The translations under genes were made by a program, and so were the position numbers. From contig NZ_JBEXNL010000017.1 in assembly GCF_040611135.1 (NCBI RefSeq), positions 1 through 64,000 of the forward strand: 64,000 nucleotides of DNA, in the 5' to 3' direction. This document shows positions 26,853-36,962 of the stretch, in pieces (within the stretch, counting starts at the first letter, position 1; every line of letters starts with the position of its first letter). Source of the DNA: Tsukamurella sp040611135 (lineage in GTDB: Bacteria > Actinomycetota > Actinomycetes > Mycobacteriales > Mycobacteriaceae). The notes under the pieces are model-generated. The model did no database searches and was not told the origin of the DNA. It saw only the letters and a program-made list of their open reading frames with translations.

Positions 26853-28895
26853 TCAGGTCTGGGAGAGACGCTGGAGCGCCGCGACCGCGACGTCCCGGTC
26901 CGCGGTCTCCCAGAACGGCGGCAGGGAGGCGCGGAGGAAGCCGCCGTAGCGCGCCGTCGCGAGCCGCGAGTCCAGCACGGCGACGACGCCCTTGTCCTCC
27001 GTCGAACGCAGCAGCCGGCCCACGCCCTGCGCCAGCAGGAGCGCCGCGTGGGTGGCTGCGACGGCCATGAAGCCGTTGCCGCCCCGCGACTCGACGGCGC
27101 GCTGCCGGGCGGTCAGCAGCGGATCGTCGGGCCGGGGGAACGGGATCCGGTCGATGAGCACGAGCGAGAGCGACGGTCCGGGCACGTCGACGCCCTGCCA
27201 CAGGCTCAGGGTGCCGAACAGCGAGGTCGACGGGTCGGCGGCGAAGTCGCGCACCAGCTGGCCGGTGTTGCCCTCGCCCTGGCACAGGATCGGGGTGTCG
27301 ATCCGCTCGCGCAGCGCCTCGGCGGCGGCCTTCGCTGCGCGGGTGGAACTAAACAGCCCCAGGGTGCGGCCGCCGGCGGCCTTGATCAGCGTCTCGATCT
27401 CGTCGAGGACGGCGGGATTGGTGCCGTCGCGGCCGGGCGGCGGCAGTTTCGTGGCCACGTAGAGGATGCCCGACCGCGGGTAGTCGAAGGGCGAGCCCAC
27501 GTCGAGGTGGCTCCATTCGATCTTCGCGTCGGGCTTCTTGCCGGTTGCGAGCGACGGGTCGCGGTCCGGTTCGGTCGACGGTGCGCCGTCCGCGCGGGGC
27601 AGGCCCCACGATCCGGCGACCGTGTCGAAGGCGCCGCCGACGGCGAGGGTCGCCGAGGTCAGCACCACCGTCGACTCGCCGAACAGCCGGGTGCGCAGCA
27701 ACCCGCCCACCGACAGCGGCGCCACGTACAGCGTCCGGCGGAAGCCGCCGCCGCGGACCGGGACGTCGGAGGTCCAGACCACGTCGCGGCGCTTCGCCTC
27801 GTCGGGCTCGTCGAAGGCGGTGAGGACGCGGACCGCGGTGTCGTGCACGTCGTCGAGGGCCGTGAGAGCGGCGCTGCGTGCGGCCGCGGCGTCCGAGTCG
27901 AGGTTGGCTCCGCGCGCCGGGCCGACGGCGGTCCGGACGGCCCACGCGGCGTCGCGGACGGCCGCCAGGGCGGGCCCGGCACCGTCGGGCAGGCCCAGCC
28001 AGCGGCGCGTGCCGGACGCGTCCAACAGCTGGGTGAGCCCCTCGGAGGCGGCGACGAGCGCGTCGGCGATCTCCTCCTCGACGAGTTTGCCCGCGCGACG
28101 GGCGGCGGCCGCGACCACGCTGCCGGTGAGCTCCGCGGTGGCGACGGAGGTGACCCGGTCCACCAGCTCGTGCGCCTCGTCGACGACGACGGCGTCGTGG
28201 TCCGGCAGCACCTTGACCTCGGTCATCGCGTCGATGGCGAGGAGGGCGTGGTTGGTGACCACCACGTCGACCTGGCCCGTCTTCTTGCGCGCCGCCTCGG
28301 CGAAGCAATCCTGGCCGTAGGTGCAGTTGGTAGCGCCCAGGCACTCCCGCGCGCCGACGCTGACCAGACGCCAGGACTGGTCGCCGACGGCGGGGGTCAG
28401 CTCGTCGCGGTCGCCGGTCTCGGTGTCGCTGCTCCACTCGCGCAGGCGTTTCATCTCGCGTCCCAGACGCGAGGCGGCGAACGGATCGAACAGTTCCTCG
28501 CTGTCCGGCTCGGAGGCCACCGAGCTGTGCAACTTGTTGAGGCACAGGTAGTTCCCGCGACCCTTGAGGATCGCGAACTCGGGCTCACGGCCGAGGTCCT
28601 TCTTCAGTGCCTTGGCCAGGCGGGGCAGGTCGCGGTCCACCAGCTGCTGCTGCAGTGCGATGGTCGCGGTGCTCACCACGACCGTCTTGCCGGAGGTCAC
28701 GGCGTGCCGGATCGAGGGCACGAGGTAGGCCAGCGACTTGCCGGTGCCGGTGCCGGCCTGCACCGCGAGGTGCTCGCCGGTGTCGAGGGAGTGGGCCACG
28801 GCGGCGGCCATCCGCACCTGTCCGTCGCGCTTGCTGCCGCCGAGTGCGGTGACCGCGATGTCCAGCAGCTTCGGCACGATCGGCGGTTCGGTCAC
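26853..28895 (-). CDS. dinG: DinG-like ATP-dependent DNA helicase
   Basis: 680-residue XPD/DinG superfamily-2 helicase, 5'-to-3', likely acting on D-loops, R-loops or forked DNA. Walker A is VQAGTGTGKS (near residue 45) and the DEAH box VVVDEAHEL. Four Fe-S cluster cysteines are visible in YLCLN, RECLG, TNC and QDC. C-terminal motifs include SLWQGVDVPG and the arginine-finger block QGVGRLLRS. The start is GTG 28895, 6 bases after TAGGAT. The position matches Rv1329c. Confidence 0.93.
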   Translation of the reverse strand: MTEPPIVPKLLDIAVTALGGSKRDGQVRMAAAVAHSLDTGEHLAVQAGTGTGKSLAYLVPSIRHAVTSGKTVVVSTATIALQQQLVDRDLPRLAKALKKDLGREPEFAILKGRGNYLCLNKLHSSVASEPDSEELFDPFAASRLGREMKRLREWSSDTETGDRDELTPAVGDQSWRLVSVGARECLGATNCTYGQDCFAEAARKKTGQVDVVVTNHALLAIDAMTEVKVLPDHDAVVVDEAHELVDRVTSVATAELTGSVVAAAARRAGKLVEEEIADALVAASEGLTQLLDASGTRRWLGLPDGAGPALAAVRDAAWAVRTAVGPARGANLDSDAAAARSAALTALDDVHDTAVRVLTAFDEPDEAKRRDVVWTSDVPVRGGGFRRTLYVAPLSVGGLLRTRLFGESTVVLTSATLAVGGAFDTVAGSWGLPRADGAPSTEPDRDPSLATGKKPDAKIEWSHLDVGSPFDYPRSGILYVATKLPPPGRDGTNPAVLDEIETLIKAAGGRTLGLFSSTRAAKAAAEALRERIDTPILCQGEGNTGQLVRDFAADPSTSLFGTLSLWQGVDVPGPSLSLVLIDRIPFPRPDDPLLTARQRAVESRGGNGFMAVAATHAALLLAQGVGRLLRSTEDKGVVAVLDSRLATARYGGFLRASLPPFWETADRDVAVAALQRLSQT

Positions 28896-28901
28896 CCGGA
28901 G

Positions 28902-28907
28902 ATCCTA
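28902..28907 (-). promoter_or_regulatory. -10 box of dinG
   Basis: Minus-strand TAGGAT, 6 bases, then GTG 28895. Confidence 0.6.
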
Positions 28908-28974
28908 CCGGCTGGGCGTCGTCGTGATCTCGCCCCGCTGCTCGGCGAGCGCCGCGAACGGGACTGCCCCTGTT

Positions 28975-29859
28975 CTAGCGGTACTGCTCGGGCGTGAGGT
29001 GCTCGCGCAGGGTGCGGGTCATCGCGCCCGCCGCCGCCGACGGTGCCGCCCGTGTCGCGAGGGACAGGTTGGTCCGGGCGGACCGGGCGATCGGCACCGT
29101 CGACAATCCCGGGCGTCCGCCCGCCATCGAGGCCGTGAGCACCGCGACGCCGGCGCCGGCGGCCGCGAGTGCGAGGAGGGCCTCGGGGGAGTGGGCCTGG
29201 ACCGCGGGCTCGACGGTGACGCGCTCCGCGGCGCACGTCATCGTCAGGGCCGTGCGGACGCCGGTGCCGGAGGGAAGGCACAGCACCGTCGTGCCGGCGA
29301 GGTCCGCGCACGTGATCGACGGTGCTTCCGCCCACTCGTGGGACTCGGGGATCACCGCGGTCAGGGGCTCGCGGATGAGGCGGTGCGCCGCGAGGTCCCC
29401 CGGCAGCGATCCGGCGTGAGCGACCAGCGCCACGTCGAGCGCGCCGGTCATCAGGTCCGCGATCAACTCGTCCGAGTTGCCTTCGGTCACCTCGACGGTG
29501 ACGGCCGGATGTGCCGCCCGGAACTCGGCGAAGCCCGCCAGGTAGCCGGGGATCGTGCAGCCGATGACGGTGCCCAGGCGCACGTGGCCGCGGACCACGC
29601 CGGTCAGCTCGTCCGCGACCGTGCGCACCGTCTCCACGGCCCCGAGCGCGGCGCGCGCGTGCGGGAGGAGCTCGGCGCCCTCGGTGGTGAGCCGGACGGT
29701 GCGCGACGCGCGTTCGAGGAGGCGGTGGCCGAGCTCGCGCTCGAGCTTGGCCACCTGCGCGGAGACCCCGGATTGTGCGACGTGCAGCGCCTCGGCGGCC
29801 GCGGTGAACGAGCCGTGGTCCGCGACCGCGACGAGATACCGGAGTTGATGCAGTTCCAT
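28975..29859 (-). CDS. LysR-family regulator
   Basis: 294-residue LysR regulator: HTH at about 1-60 (MELHQLRYLVAVADHGSFTAAAEALHVAQSGVSAQVAKLE) and effector domain after about 90. It diverges from a SnoaL-like gene with 70 bp between starts, and that gap holds a good LysR-type palindrome. The start is ATG 29859 (8 bases after TATCAT); GTG 29862 is the alternative. Ligand unknown. Confidence 0.9.
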   Translation of the reverse strand: MELHQLRYLVAVADHGSFTAAAEALHVAQSGVSAQVAKLERELGHRLLERASRTVRLTTEGAELLPHARAALGAVETVRTVADELTGVVRGHVRLGTVIGCTIPGYLAGFAEFRAAHPAVTVEVTEGNSDELIADLMTGALDVALVAHAGSLPGDLAAHRLIREPLTAVIPESHEWAEAPSITCADLAGTTVLCLPSGTGVRTALTMTCAAERVTVEPAVQAHSPEALLALAAAGAGVAVLTASMAGGRPGLSTVPIARSARTNLSLATRAAPSAAAGAMTRTLREHLTPEQYR

Positions 29860-29867
29860 CACTGATG

Positions 29868-29873
29868 ATGATA
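29868..29873 (-). promoter_or_regulatory. -10 box of LysR gene beside SnoaL
   Basis: Minus-strand TATCAT (five of six consensus), 8 bases before ATG 29859 and 5 before the alternative GTG. Confidence 0.55.
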
Positions 29874-29879
29874 GCTCGG

Positions 29880-29906
29880 ATCAGAATCAGCTGTTGGACT
29901 TCTGAT
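29880..29906. promoter_or_regulatory. LysR operator palindrome
   Basis: ATCAGAA (29880-29886) and TTCTGAT (29900-29906) are perfect inverted arms with 13 bases between. Size and place, between divergent LysR and SnoaL genes, fit a LysR recognition site. Confidence 0.55.
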
Positions 29907-29929
29907 TGTGGCCGCCGCAGGATGGAGTC

Positions 29930-30289
29930 ATGACCGAGAACATCACCCCCCGCCAGATCGCCGAGACCTACTTCCGCTGCTGGGAGGCGAAGGATTTCGC
30001 GCCCCTCCGCCCCTACCTCGCGCCCGACTGTCGTTTCGTCGGAGTCTTCGGGGTGGCGGCCGGACCGGATGAGTTCCTGGCCGGCCTGAACGGCATGGCG
30101 CAAGCCACCGACTCGCTCGAGATTCTCGCCCGTCTCGCCGACGATCACGACGTCATCACGTGGTTCGACCTGGGGCTGGGTGGCGCCCCGGCGACGGCGG
30201 TCGCGAACTGGACGCACGTGGAGAACGGCCTGATCACCGCGGTGAACGTGACCTTCGACCCCCGCGAGATCCTGGCCGCCTCCGCCTGA
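29930..30289 (+). CDS. SnoaL-like NTF2-fold protein
   Basis: 119-residue single-domain protein with the NTF2/SnoaL pattern: an N-terminal helix (ITPRQIAETYFRCWEAKDF), then FRPYLAPDC-type strand/loop and a strand with WTHVENGLITAVNVTFDPREI. Such proteins can be isomerases, cyclases or ligand binders; no specific reaction can be assigned. It diverges from a LysR gene that probably controls it. A CAGGAT box (29918-29923) ends 6 bases before the ATG. Confidence 0.8.
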   Translation: MTENITPRQIAETYFRCWEAKDFAPLRPYLAPDCRFVGVFGVAAGPDEFLAGLNGMAQATDSLEILARLADDHDVITWFDLGLGGAPATAVANWTHVENGLITAVNVTFDPREILAASA

Positions 30290-30319
30290 GGGCTCCGATT
30301 CCGGGCCGCGCCGGCGGTT

Positions 30320-30366
30320 CTCCCACCCGTTTCGCGGGTGTCCGCGGGCTCCCACCCGTTTCGCGG
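30320..30366 (+). repeat. 18-bp direct repeat
   Basis: CTCCCACCCGTTTCGCGG occurs at 30320-30337 and again at 30349-30366, a 29-bp period. It lies between convergent SnoaL and TetR genes just before a strong hairpin. Function unknown. Confidence 0.7.
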
Positions 30367-30396
30367 CAGCCCACCTCGCGTGCGGGGTGGGCTGCC
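30365..30396. terminator. Bidirectional terminator hairpin
   Basis: GGCAGCCCACC (30365-30375) pairs perfectly with GGTGGGCTGCC (30386-30396), with a 10-base loop. It sits between two convergent genes. Confidence 0.65.
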
Positions 30397-30421
30397 GTGC
30401 CAGGGGCGGGAGCAGTGGGCG

Positions 30422-31030
30422 CTACCGGGCCCGGACGCCGTCGGCGATCGCCGAGATGAACACCTCGATGAGCCGATCGAGCTCCTGCGGCGTCGCCCCG
30501 AGGTCGCCGGGGCGCCACGCGAGTGCGAGCAGTCCGTTGACCGCGGCCCAGAGTGCCGTGGCAGTGCGATCCGGGTCCAGGTCAGCGCGCGCGAATCCCG
30601 TTGCCATACCCTCGCGCAACACGCCGGCGAGCTTCGCGTTCTGCTCGCGCGTGAGCTCGGCGATTCGGGCGACGGCGGCGGGAACGTCCGGCGGCTCGAC
30701 GAGGATCCGGAACTCGTAGGGTCGCTCCCGGGCGAACCGCGCGTACTCGGCGGCCGCCACCATGATCTTCGTCTCCGGGTCGCCCTCGGATCGGTACGCG
30801 GCGTCCATGTACGCGCGGTTCTCCTCCATCGCCTGCTCGGCGACGGCGGTGAGCAGGGCGGACCTGCCCCCGACCCGGTTGTAGATGGTCTGCACCGCGA
30901 CATCGGCGCGTTCCGCCACGGACTCCAGCGTCATCGCCTCGGCGCCGTGTACCGCGACGATCTCCCGCGCCGCGTCGATGACGGCCCGCCGGTTCGCCTC
31001 GGCTTTGCGTTGGGCGCGGGTCGGTTCCAT
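30422..31030 (-). CDS. TetR-family repressor
   Basis: 202-residue TetR regulator. The HTH is at about residues 12-60 (ARE IVAVHGAEAMTLESVAERADVAVQTIYNRVGGR), followed by an all-helical ligand domain. It diverges from an alpha/beta hydrolase; the 71-bp gap contains a 16-bp palindrome, so autoregulation and control of the hydrolase are likely. ATG 31030 is chosen because TACGCT ends 6 bases before it. Confidence 0.9.
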   Translation of the reverse strand: MEPTRAQRKAEANRRAVIDAAREIVAVHGAEAMTLESVAERADVAVQTIYNRVGGRSALLTAVAEQAMEENRAYMDAAYRSEGDPETKIMVAAAEYARFARERPYEFRILVEPPDVPAAVARIAELTREQNAKLAGVLREGMATGFARADLDPDRTATALWAAVNGLLALAWRPGDLGATPQELDRLIEVFISAIADGVRAR

Positions 31031-31036
31031 GGCACG

Positions 31037-31042
31037 AGCGTA
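31037..31042 (-). promoter_or_regulatory. -10 box of TetR gene
   Basis: Minus-strand TACGCT, 6 bases, then ATG 31030. Confidence 0.5.
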
Positions 31043-31055
31043 ACGCATCACATTG

Positions 31056-31071
31056 TTGGAATCACTTCCAA
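31056..31071. promoter_or_regulatory. TetR operator palindrome
   Basis: TTGGAA-TCAC-TTCCAA is a perfect inverted repeat between the two divergent -10 boxes. A bound dimer would block both promoters. Confidence 0.6.
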
Positions 31072-31089
31072 TGTTGGTATCAAATCCAG

Positions 31090-31095
31090 TACTCT
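31090..31095 (+). promoter_or_regulatory. -10 box of hydrolase gene
   Basis: TACTCT, 6 bases, then ATG 31102. Confidence 0.6.
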
Positions 31096-31101
31096 TGCCG
31101 C

Positions 31102-31995
31102 ATGAGCAGAGAAGACATCGCATTCGCGTCCGGAACCTCCCAGTGTGCGGCCTGGCTGTACCGGCCCGAGGCGGCCGAGGGGGAACGGCGGCCGATCGTC
31201 GTCCTGGCCCACGGCCTCGGCGGTGTCAAGGAACAACGGCTCGACGCCTTCGCCGAACGGTTCACCGCGGCCGGCTACGCGTGCCTCGTCTTCGACTATC
31301 GGCACTTCGGCGCCAGCGGCGGCGAGCCGCGGCAGCTGCTGGACGTGGGGCTGCAGCGTGCGGACTGGCGCGCCGCGGTCGCCTTCGCGCGCACCCTCGA
31401 CGGCGTGGACCTCGATCGGGTCGTCGTGTGGGGCACCTCGTTCGGCGGCGGGCACTCCATCGTCACCGCCGCCGACGATCCGCGGATCGCGGCGGCCATC
31501 AGCCAGTGCCCATTCACGGACGGTCTCGCATCCTCGCTCGCGATTCCGCCACTGACCTCGGTGAAAGTCACCGTGCGGGCGATCCGGGACTTGCTCGGTG
31601 CTCGGATCGGCCGCGAGCCGCAGCGGGTGCCCACGTACGGTGCGCCGGGATCGACCGCGCTGATGACCTCACCCGATTCCGTGTCCGGTATGGAGGCGCT
31701 GAGCCCTCCCGGGGTGAGCCTTCCGCATGATGTCGCCGCCCGGTTCGCGCTGCAGATCATGCGAGAGTTCCCCGGCCGGCGGATCAAGGACATTCAGTGC
31801 CCGCTGTTCCTCGCAATCTGCGAGAGGGACACCGTTGCTCCCGCCGGCCCGACGCGGAAGTACGCGGCGCAGGCGCGCGACGCAGACGTCAAGCTGTACG
31901 ACGCCGGCCACTTCGACATCTACGTCGGCGACGACTTCGAGCGCAATGTCGCCGATCAGCTGGACTTCTTGCGGCGCCACGTCCCCCTCAGCTGA
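31102..31995 (+). CDS. Alpha/beta hydrolase (DLH/X-Pro peptidase-like)
   Basis: 297-residue cytosolic hydrolase. The oxyanion region is VVLAHGLGGVKEQR, the nucleophile elbow WGTSFGGGH (Ser about 114), the acid in ICERDTVAP and the His in DAGHFDIYVG. The lineup is like dienelactone hydrolases and S15-type small hydrolases. Substrate unknown. The TetR repressor next door suggests induction by a small molecule that the enzyme may detoxify or use. It ends one base from the convergent glxK. Confidence 0.85.
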   Translation: MSREDIAFASGTSQCAAWLYRPEAAEGERRPIVVLAHGLGGVKEQRLDAFAERFTAAGYACLVFDYRHFGASGGEPRQLLDVGLQRADWRAAVAFARTLDGVDLDRVVVWGTSFGGGHSIVTAADDPRIAAAISQCPFTDGLASSLAIPPLTSVKVTVRAIRDLLGARIGREPQRVPTYGAPGSTALMTSPDSVSGMEALSPPGVSLPHDVAARFALQIMREFPGRRIKDIQCPLFLAICERDTVAPAGPTRKYAAQARDADVKLYDAGHFDIYVGDDFERNVADQLDFLRRHVPLS

Positions 31996-31996
31996 C

Positions 31997-33115
31997 TCAG
32001 GAGATCGCGTCGCTGGGGATCGAGCGGCCAATGCGCTGGAGCAGGTCGGCGGCGTTGGCCATCGACCGCGCCGGGTCCGGCTCGAGTTCGGCGAGTGCCA
32101 GTGCGCGCTGGAAGCCCGCTGCGCGGATCTGGTCCGCGCCCAGGAGATTCCGTCCGGACACGGCGATCACCGGGATACCCGCGGCCCGGGCCGCCGCGGC
32201 GACGCCCACGGGGGCCTTGCCGTGCAGCGTCTGCTCGTCCAGCGAGCCCTCACCGGTCACGACCAGGTCGGCACCGTCGAGCTGGGCGGCGAAGTCGACC
32301 AGCTCGAGCACGATGTCGACGCCCGGCCGCGCCTGCGCGCCCAGCACAGCCATCGCGCCGAAGGCGGTCCCGCCCGCGGCGCCCGCACCCGGGACGTCCC
32401 GGGCGTCGTGCCCGCCGGCAACGGTGAGGAGGTCGGCGAAGACCCGCAGCGCGGCGTCGAGCAGTGCCACGTCGCCCGAGGTCGCCCCCTTCTGCGGGCC
32501 GTAGATCGCGGCCGCGCCGTCGGGGCCGAGCAGGGGGTTGTCGACATCGCAGGCGAGGGTGAATCGGGCCTGCGCGGCCGCCGGGTGCAGGCCCGCCAGG
32601 TCCACGCGCGCGGCCCGGGCCAGCGCCGCGCCGCCGGAGGGGAGCGGGGCACCGTCGGCGTCGAAGATCGTGACCCCGAGGGCCTGGAGCATGCCCGCGC
32701 CGGCGTCGGTGGAGGCGCTGCCGCCGAGGCCGACCACGATGGACCGGGCCCCGTCGTCGAGGGCGTGCCGGATCACGGCGCCCAGTCCGAAGGTGCCGGC
32801 GCCCAGGGCATCCGGCACACCGTCGGGCAGTAGCTCGAGGCCGACGGCCGAGGCGAGCTCGACCACCGCGGTCTCGCCGCGCCGGGCGTACGAGGTGGAG
32901 ACCGGGGCACCCGTGGGGCCGGTGGTCTCCACTCGGACCCGCGTCCACCCGGCGGCCACCGCCGCGTCGACGGTGCCGTCGCCCCCGTCGGCGATGGGGG
33001 CGCGGCGCACCGTCCACTCCGGACGGGCCTCGGCGATGCCTCGCGCCAGGGCGTCGGCGACCCCGACGGCCGAGAGCGAGCCCTTGAACTTGTCGGGCGC
33101 CAGCAGCACACGCAT
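31997..33115 (-). CDS. glxK: Glycerate kinase
   Basis: 372-residue GlxK/GarK-type glycerate kinase. It phosphorylates glycerate to 2-phosphoglycerate, ending the glyoxylate-to-glycerate route. Typical blocks are LLAPDKFKGSLSA at the N-terminus, PIADGGDGTVDA, GLGGSASTDAGAGM and TGEGSLDEQT. It is the last gene of the hyi-glxR-gcl-glxK operon and begins 9 bases after gcl. Length is normal. Confidence 0.94.
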   Translation of the reverse strand: MRVLLAPDKFKGSLSAVGVADALARGIAEARPEWTVRRAPIADGGDGTVDAAVAAGWTRVRVETTGPTGAPVSTSYARRGETAVVELASAVGLELLPDGVPDALGAGTFGLGAVIRHALDDGARSIVVGLGGSASTDAGAGMLQALGVTIFDADGAPLPSGGAALARAARVDLAGLHPAAAQARFTLACDVDNPLLGPDGAAAIYGPQKGATSGDVALLDAALRVFADLLTVAGGHDARDVPGAGAAGGTAFGAMAVLGAQARPGVDIVLELVDFAAQLDGADLVVTGEGSLDEQTLHGKAPVGVAAAARAAGIPVIAVSGRNLLGADQIRAAGFQRALALAELEPDPARSMANAADLLQRIGRSIPSDAIS

Positions 33116-33124
33116 GTCGACTCC

Positions 33125-34933
<1,809 letters not shown>

Positions 34934-34975
34934 GTCAGTACTCCAGTGTGGTTGTGGTCAGGGAGGTTTCGGGTG

Positions 34976-35857
34976 TCAGCTGCTGCGACCGGACAGGCGC
35001 TCGACGCCGCGCAGCAGCGCGGAGTGGTCGAGGCCGCCGTCGCCGTTGGCGCGGGCGGAGGCCATGAGCTGGGCGACGAGGCCGCCGAGCGGCGCGACGA
35101 CGCCGGCCTCACGCGCGGCCGAGGTGACGATGCCGAGGTCCTTGTGGTGCAGCTCGATCCGGAAGCCGGGCTCGAACTCGCGGTCGAGCATCTTCTGCGC
35201 CTTCTGGTTCAGCACCGCGGAGCCCGCGAGGCCGCCGCCGAGGACCTGTACCGCGGCTGCGGTGTCGACGCCGTAGGCCTCGAGGAAGATGATCGCCTCG
35301 GCGAGGAGCTGGATGTTGCCCGCGACGATGAGCTGGTTGGCGGCCTTGACGGTCTGGCCGGAGCCGCTGGGGCCGACGTGCACGATGGTCTTGCCGACCA
35401 CGTCGAGAACCGGCTTGGCGGCCTCGAAGTCAGCGGGAGCGCCGCCGACCATGATCGACAGGACGGCGTTCACCGCGCCGGCCTCGCCGCCCGAGACGGG
35501 GGCGTCGATCAGCCGGAAGCCGCGCTCGGACGCCTGCTCCGCGAGGCGGGCGGTGACATCGGGGCGGATGCTCGAGAAGTCGATGATCAGGGCGCCGGCG
35601 GGGGCGTTGTCGAAGACCCCGCCCTCACCCGCGAGGACGGCCTCGACGTCGGGAGAGTCCGGCACCATGACGGCGATGACCTCGGCGTCGGCGACCGCGT
35701 CGGCGATCGACGATGCGCAGCGGCCGCCCGCGTCGACGAGCGGCTTGGCCCGCTCCGGCGTGCGGTTGAAGCCGGCCACGGTGTGCCCGGCGTTCTGCAG
35801 GTGCACGGCCATGGGGCTGCCCATGATGCCGAGTCCGATGAAGGCGATGTTCGTCAT
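34976..35857 (-). CDS. glxR: Tartronate semialdehyde reductase
   Basis: 293-residue beta-hydroxyacid dehydrogenase that reduces tartronate semialdehyde to glycerate with NAD(P)H. The Rossmann motif is FIGLGIMGSPMAVHL (residues 5-19), the substrate loop APVSGGEAGA, and the catalytic Lys is in TVKAANQLIVAGN (near 171). It lies between gcl and hyi. This enzyme should not be confused with the unrelated C. glutamicum regulator of the same name. Confidence 0.95.
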   Translation of the reverse strand: MTNIAFIGLGIMGSPMAVHLQNAGHTVAGFNRTPERAKPLVDAGGRCASSIADAVADAEVIAVMVPDSPDVEAVLAGEGGVFDNAPAGALIIDFSSIRPDVTARLAEQASERGFRLIDAPVSGGEAGAVNAVLSIMVGGAPADFEAAKPVLDVVGKTIVHVGPSGSGQTVKAANQLIVAGNIQLLAEAIIFLEAYGVDTAAAVQVLGGGLAGSAVLNQKAQKMLDREFEPGFRIELHHKDLGIVTSAAREAGVVAPLGGLVAQLMASARANGDGGLDHSALLRGVERLSGRSS

Positions 35858-35884
35858 GAGGAGTTCCTTTGCTGGAAGAGGAGA

Positions 35885-36718
35885 TCAGGAGGCTGCGACG
35901 ACGGCGTTGCGCTCGGTGACGGGGAGCCAGGCGAAGGGGTCGCTCTGGCTCTGCTTGTACTCGAGGCCGATCGGGCCTCGGTACCCGACGCGCGCGAGGT
36001 GCGCGAGGTGTCCGTCGAGGTCGAGGGTGCCCGTGCCGGGCTCGCCGCGGCCGGGATCATCGGCGATCTGGACGTGCCCGATGCGGCCCGCGTGGGCCTC
36101 GATAGCGGCACTCACGTCGTCGCCGTTGACCTGCAGGTGGTACAGGTCGGCCAGCAGGCGCAGCGCGTCGACGCCCTGTTCGTCGCGCACCCGGTCCATG
36201 ACCGCGACCGCGTCGGCGGCGGTGCGCAGCGGGTAGCGCGGGGCCCCGCTCACGGGCTCGACGAGGACGACGGCGCCGGTGCGCGCCGCGGCGCGGCCCG
36301 CCGCGGCCAGGTTCTCGGCCGCGACGGCGTCCTGCTCCTCGGGCGCGACACCGTCGATCCGGTTGCCGTACAGGGCGTTGAAGGCGGGGGTGCCGAGGCG
36401 CTCGCCGATGCCGACGGTGACCTCGATGTTGTCGCGGAACTCGGCGACGCGGGCCGGATCGGAGAGGATGCCGCGGTCGCCGTTCGGCATGTCGCCCGCG
36501 AAGAAGTTCAGGCCCGTGAGCTGCACGCCGGCGTCCTCGATCGCGGTCACGAAGGCGTCGACCTGGCGGTCGCCGGGGACGGCGGTGGCGAACGGCCACC
36601 AGAACTCGACGGCCTCGAAGCCGGCCTCGCGGACGGCGCGGGGGCGCTCGAGGACGGGCAGATCGGCCAGCAGGATCGAGCAGTTGACCGTGTACTTGGC
36701 GGGGGCGTTGGCGCTCAT
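35885..36718 (-). CDS. hyi: Hydroxypyruvate isomerase
   Basis: 277-residue TIM-barrel isomerase of the AP-endonuclease-2-like fold, interconverting hydroxypyruvate and tartronate semialdehyde. Metal-site blocks include LVEPVSG (Glu), ADLYHLQVNGDD and HVQIADDPGRGEPGTG, typical of Hyi. It is the first gene of the glyoxylate operon, with a leader of about 100 bases from a predicted promoter at 36825-36853. Confidence 0.93.
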   Translation of the reverse strand: MSANAPAKYTVNCSILLADLPVLERPRAVREAGFEAVEFWWPFATAVPGDRQVDAFVTAIEDAGVQLTGLNFFAGDMPNGDRGILSDPARVAEFRDNIEVTVGIGERLGTPAFNALYGNRIDGVAPEEQDAVAAENLAAAGRAAARTGAVVLVEPVSGAPRYPLRTAADAVAVMDRVRDEQGVDALRLLADLYHLQVNGDDVSAAIEAHAGRIGHVQIADDPGRGEPGTGTLDLDGHLAHLARVGYRGPIGLEYKQSQSDPFAWLPVTERNAVVAAS

Positions 36719-36799
36719 GAGTGGCTCCTTCTTCAGGCAGGACGTACGGCGGTGCAGGTTCGGGCGAGGTCCGATTCGACCTGCTAGCTTTCGCCTGTT

Positions 36800-36854
36800 G
36801 GAAAGATCATTTCCGTACTATGGAATTGTGGCATGTGATGAGAGTCACGTCAAC
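36800..36854 (-). promoter_or_regulatory. Promoter/operator block of hyi-glxR-gcl-glxK
   Basis: Three signals overlap. GGAAA-GATCA-TTTCC (36800-36814) is an IclR/AllR-like inverted repeat. TGTGA-N6-TCACG (36834-36849) resembles a CRP-family site. On the minus strand TTGACG (36848-36853), 17 bases, and CACAAT (36825-36830) form a core promoter. The 26 bases at 36829-36854 equal those at 40181-40206 except for five central positions. Confidence 0.6.
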
Positions 36855-36893
36855 CCCTTGCGCGGGGTTGCTCCAGGCCGGCCCGGAGACGAC

Positions 36894-36931
36894 GAAGCCG
36901 GAGTGCGCGTCGGGATGCGCACTCCGGCTTC
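36894..36931 (-). terminator. Terminator after urate permease gene
   Basis: GAAGCCGGAGTGCGC (36894-36908) pairs perfectly over 15 bp with 36917-36931, with an 8-base loop. It lies about 30 bases beyond the permease stop and insulates the hyi promoter. Confidence 0.8.
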
Positions 36932-36962
36932 GGGGTCGACGGTGCCGTCGGGCCGGTTCGGC

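Noticed and set aside
36834..36849. GlnR nitrogen-control box at the urate/glyoxylate promoters
   Set aside because: The spacing does not match GTnAC-N6-GnnAC; TGTGA-N6-TCACG fits a CRP-type site better.
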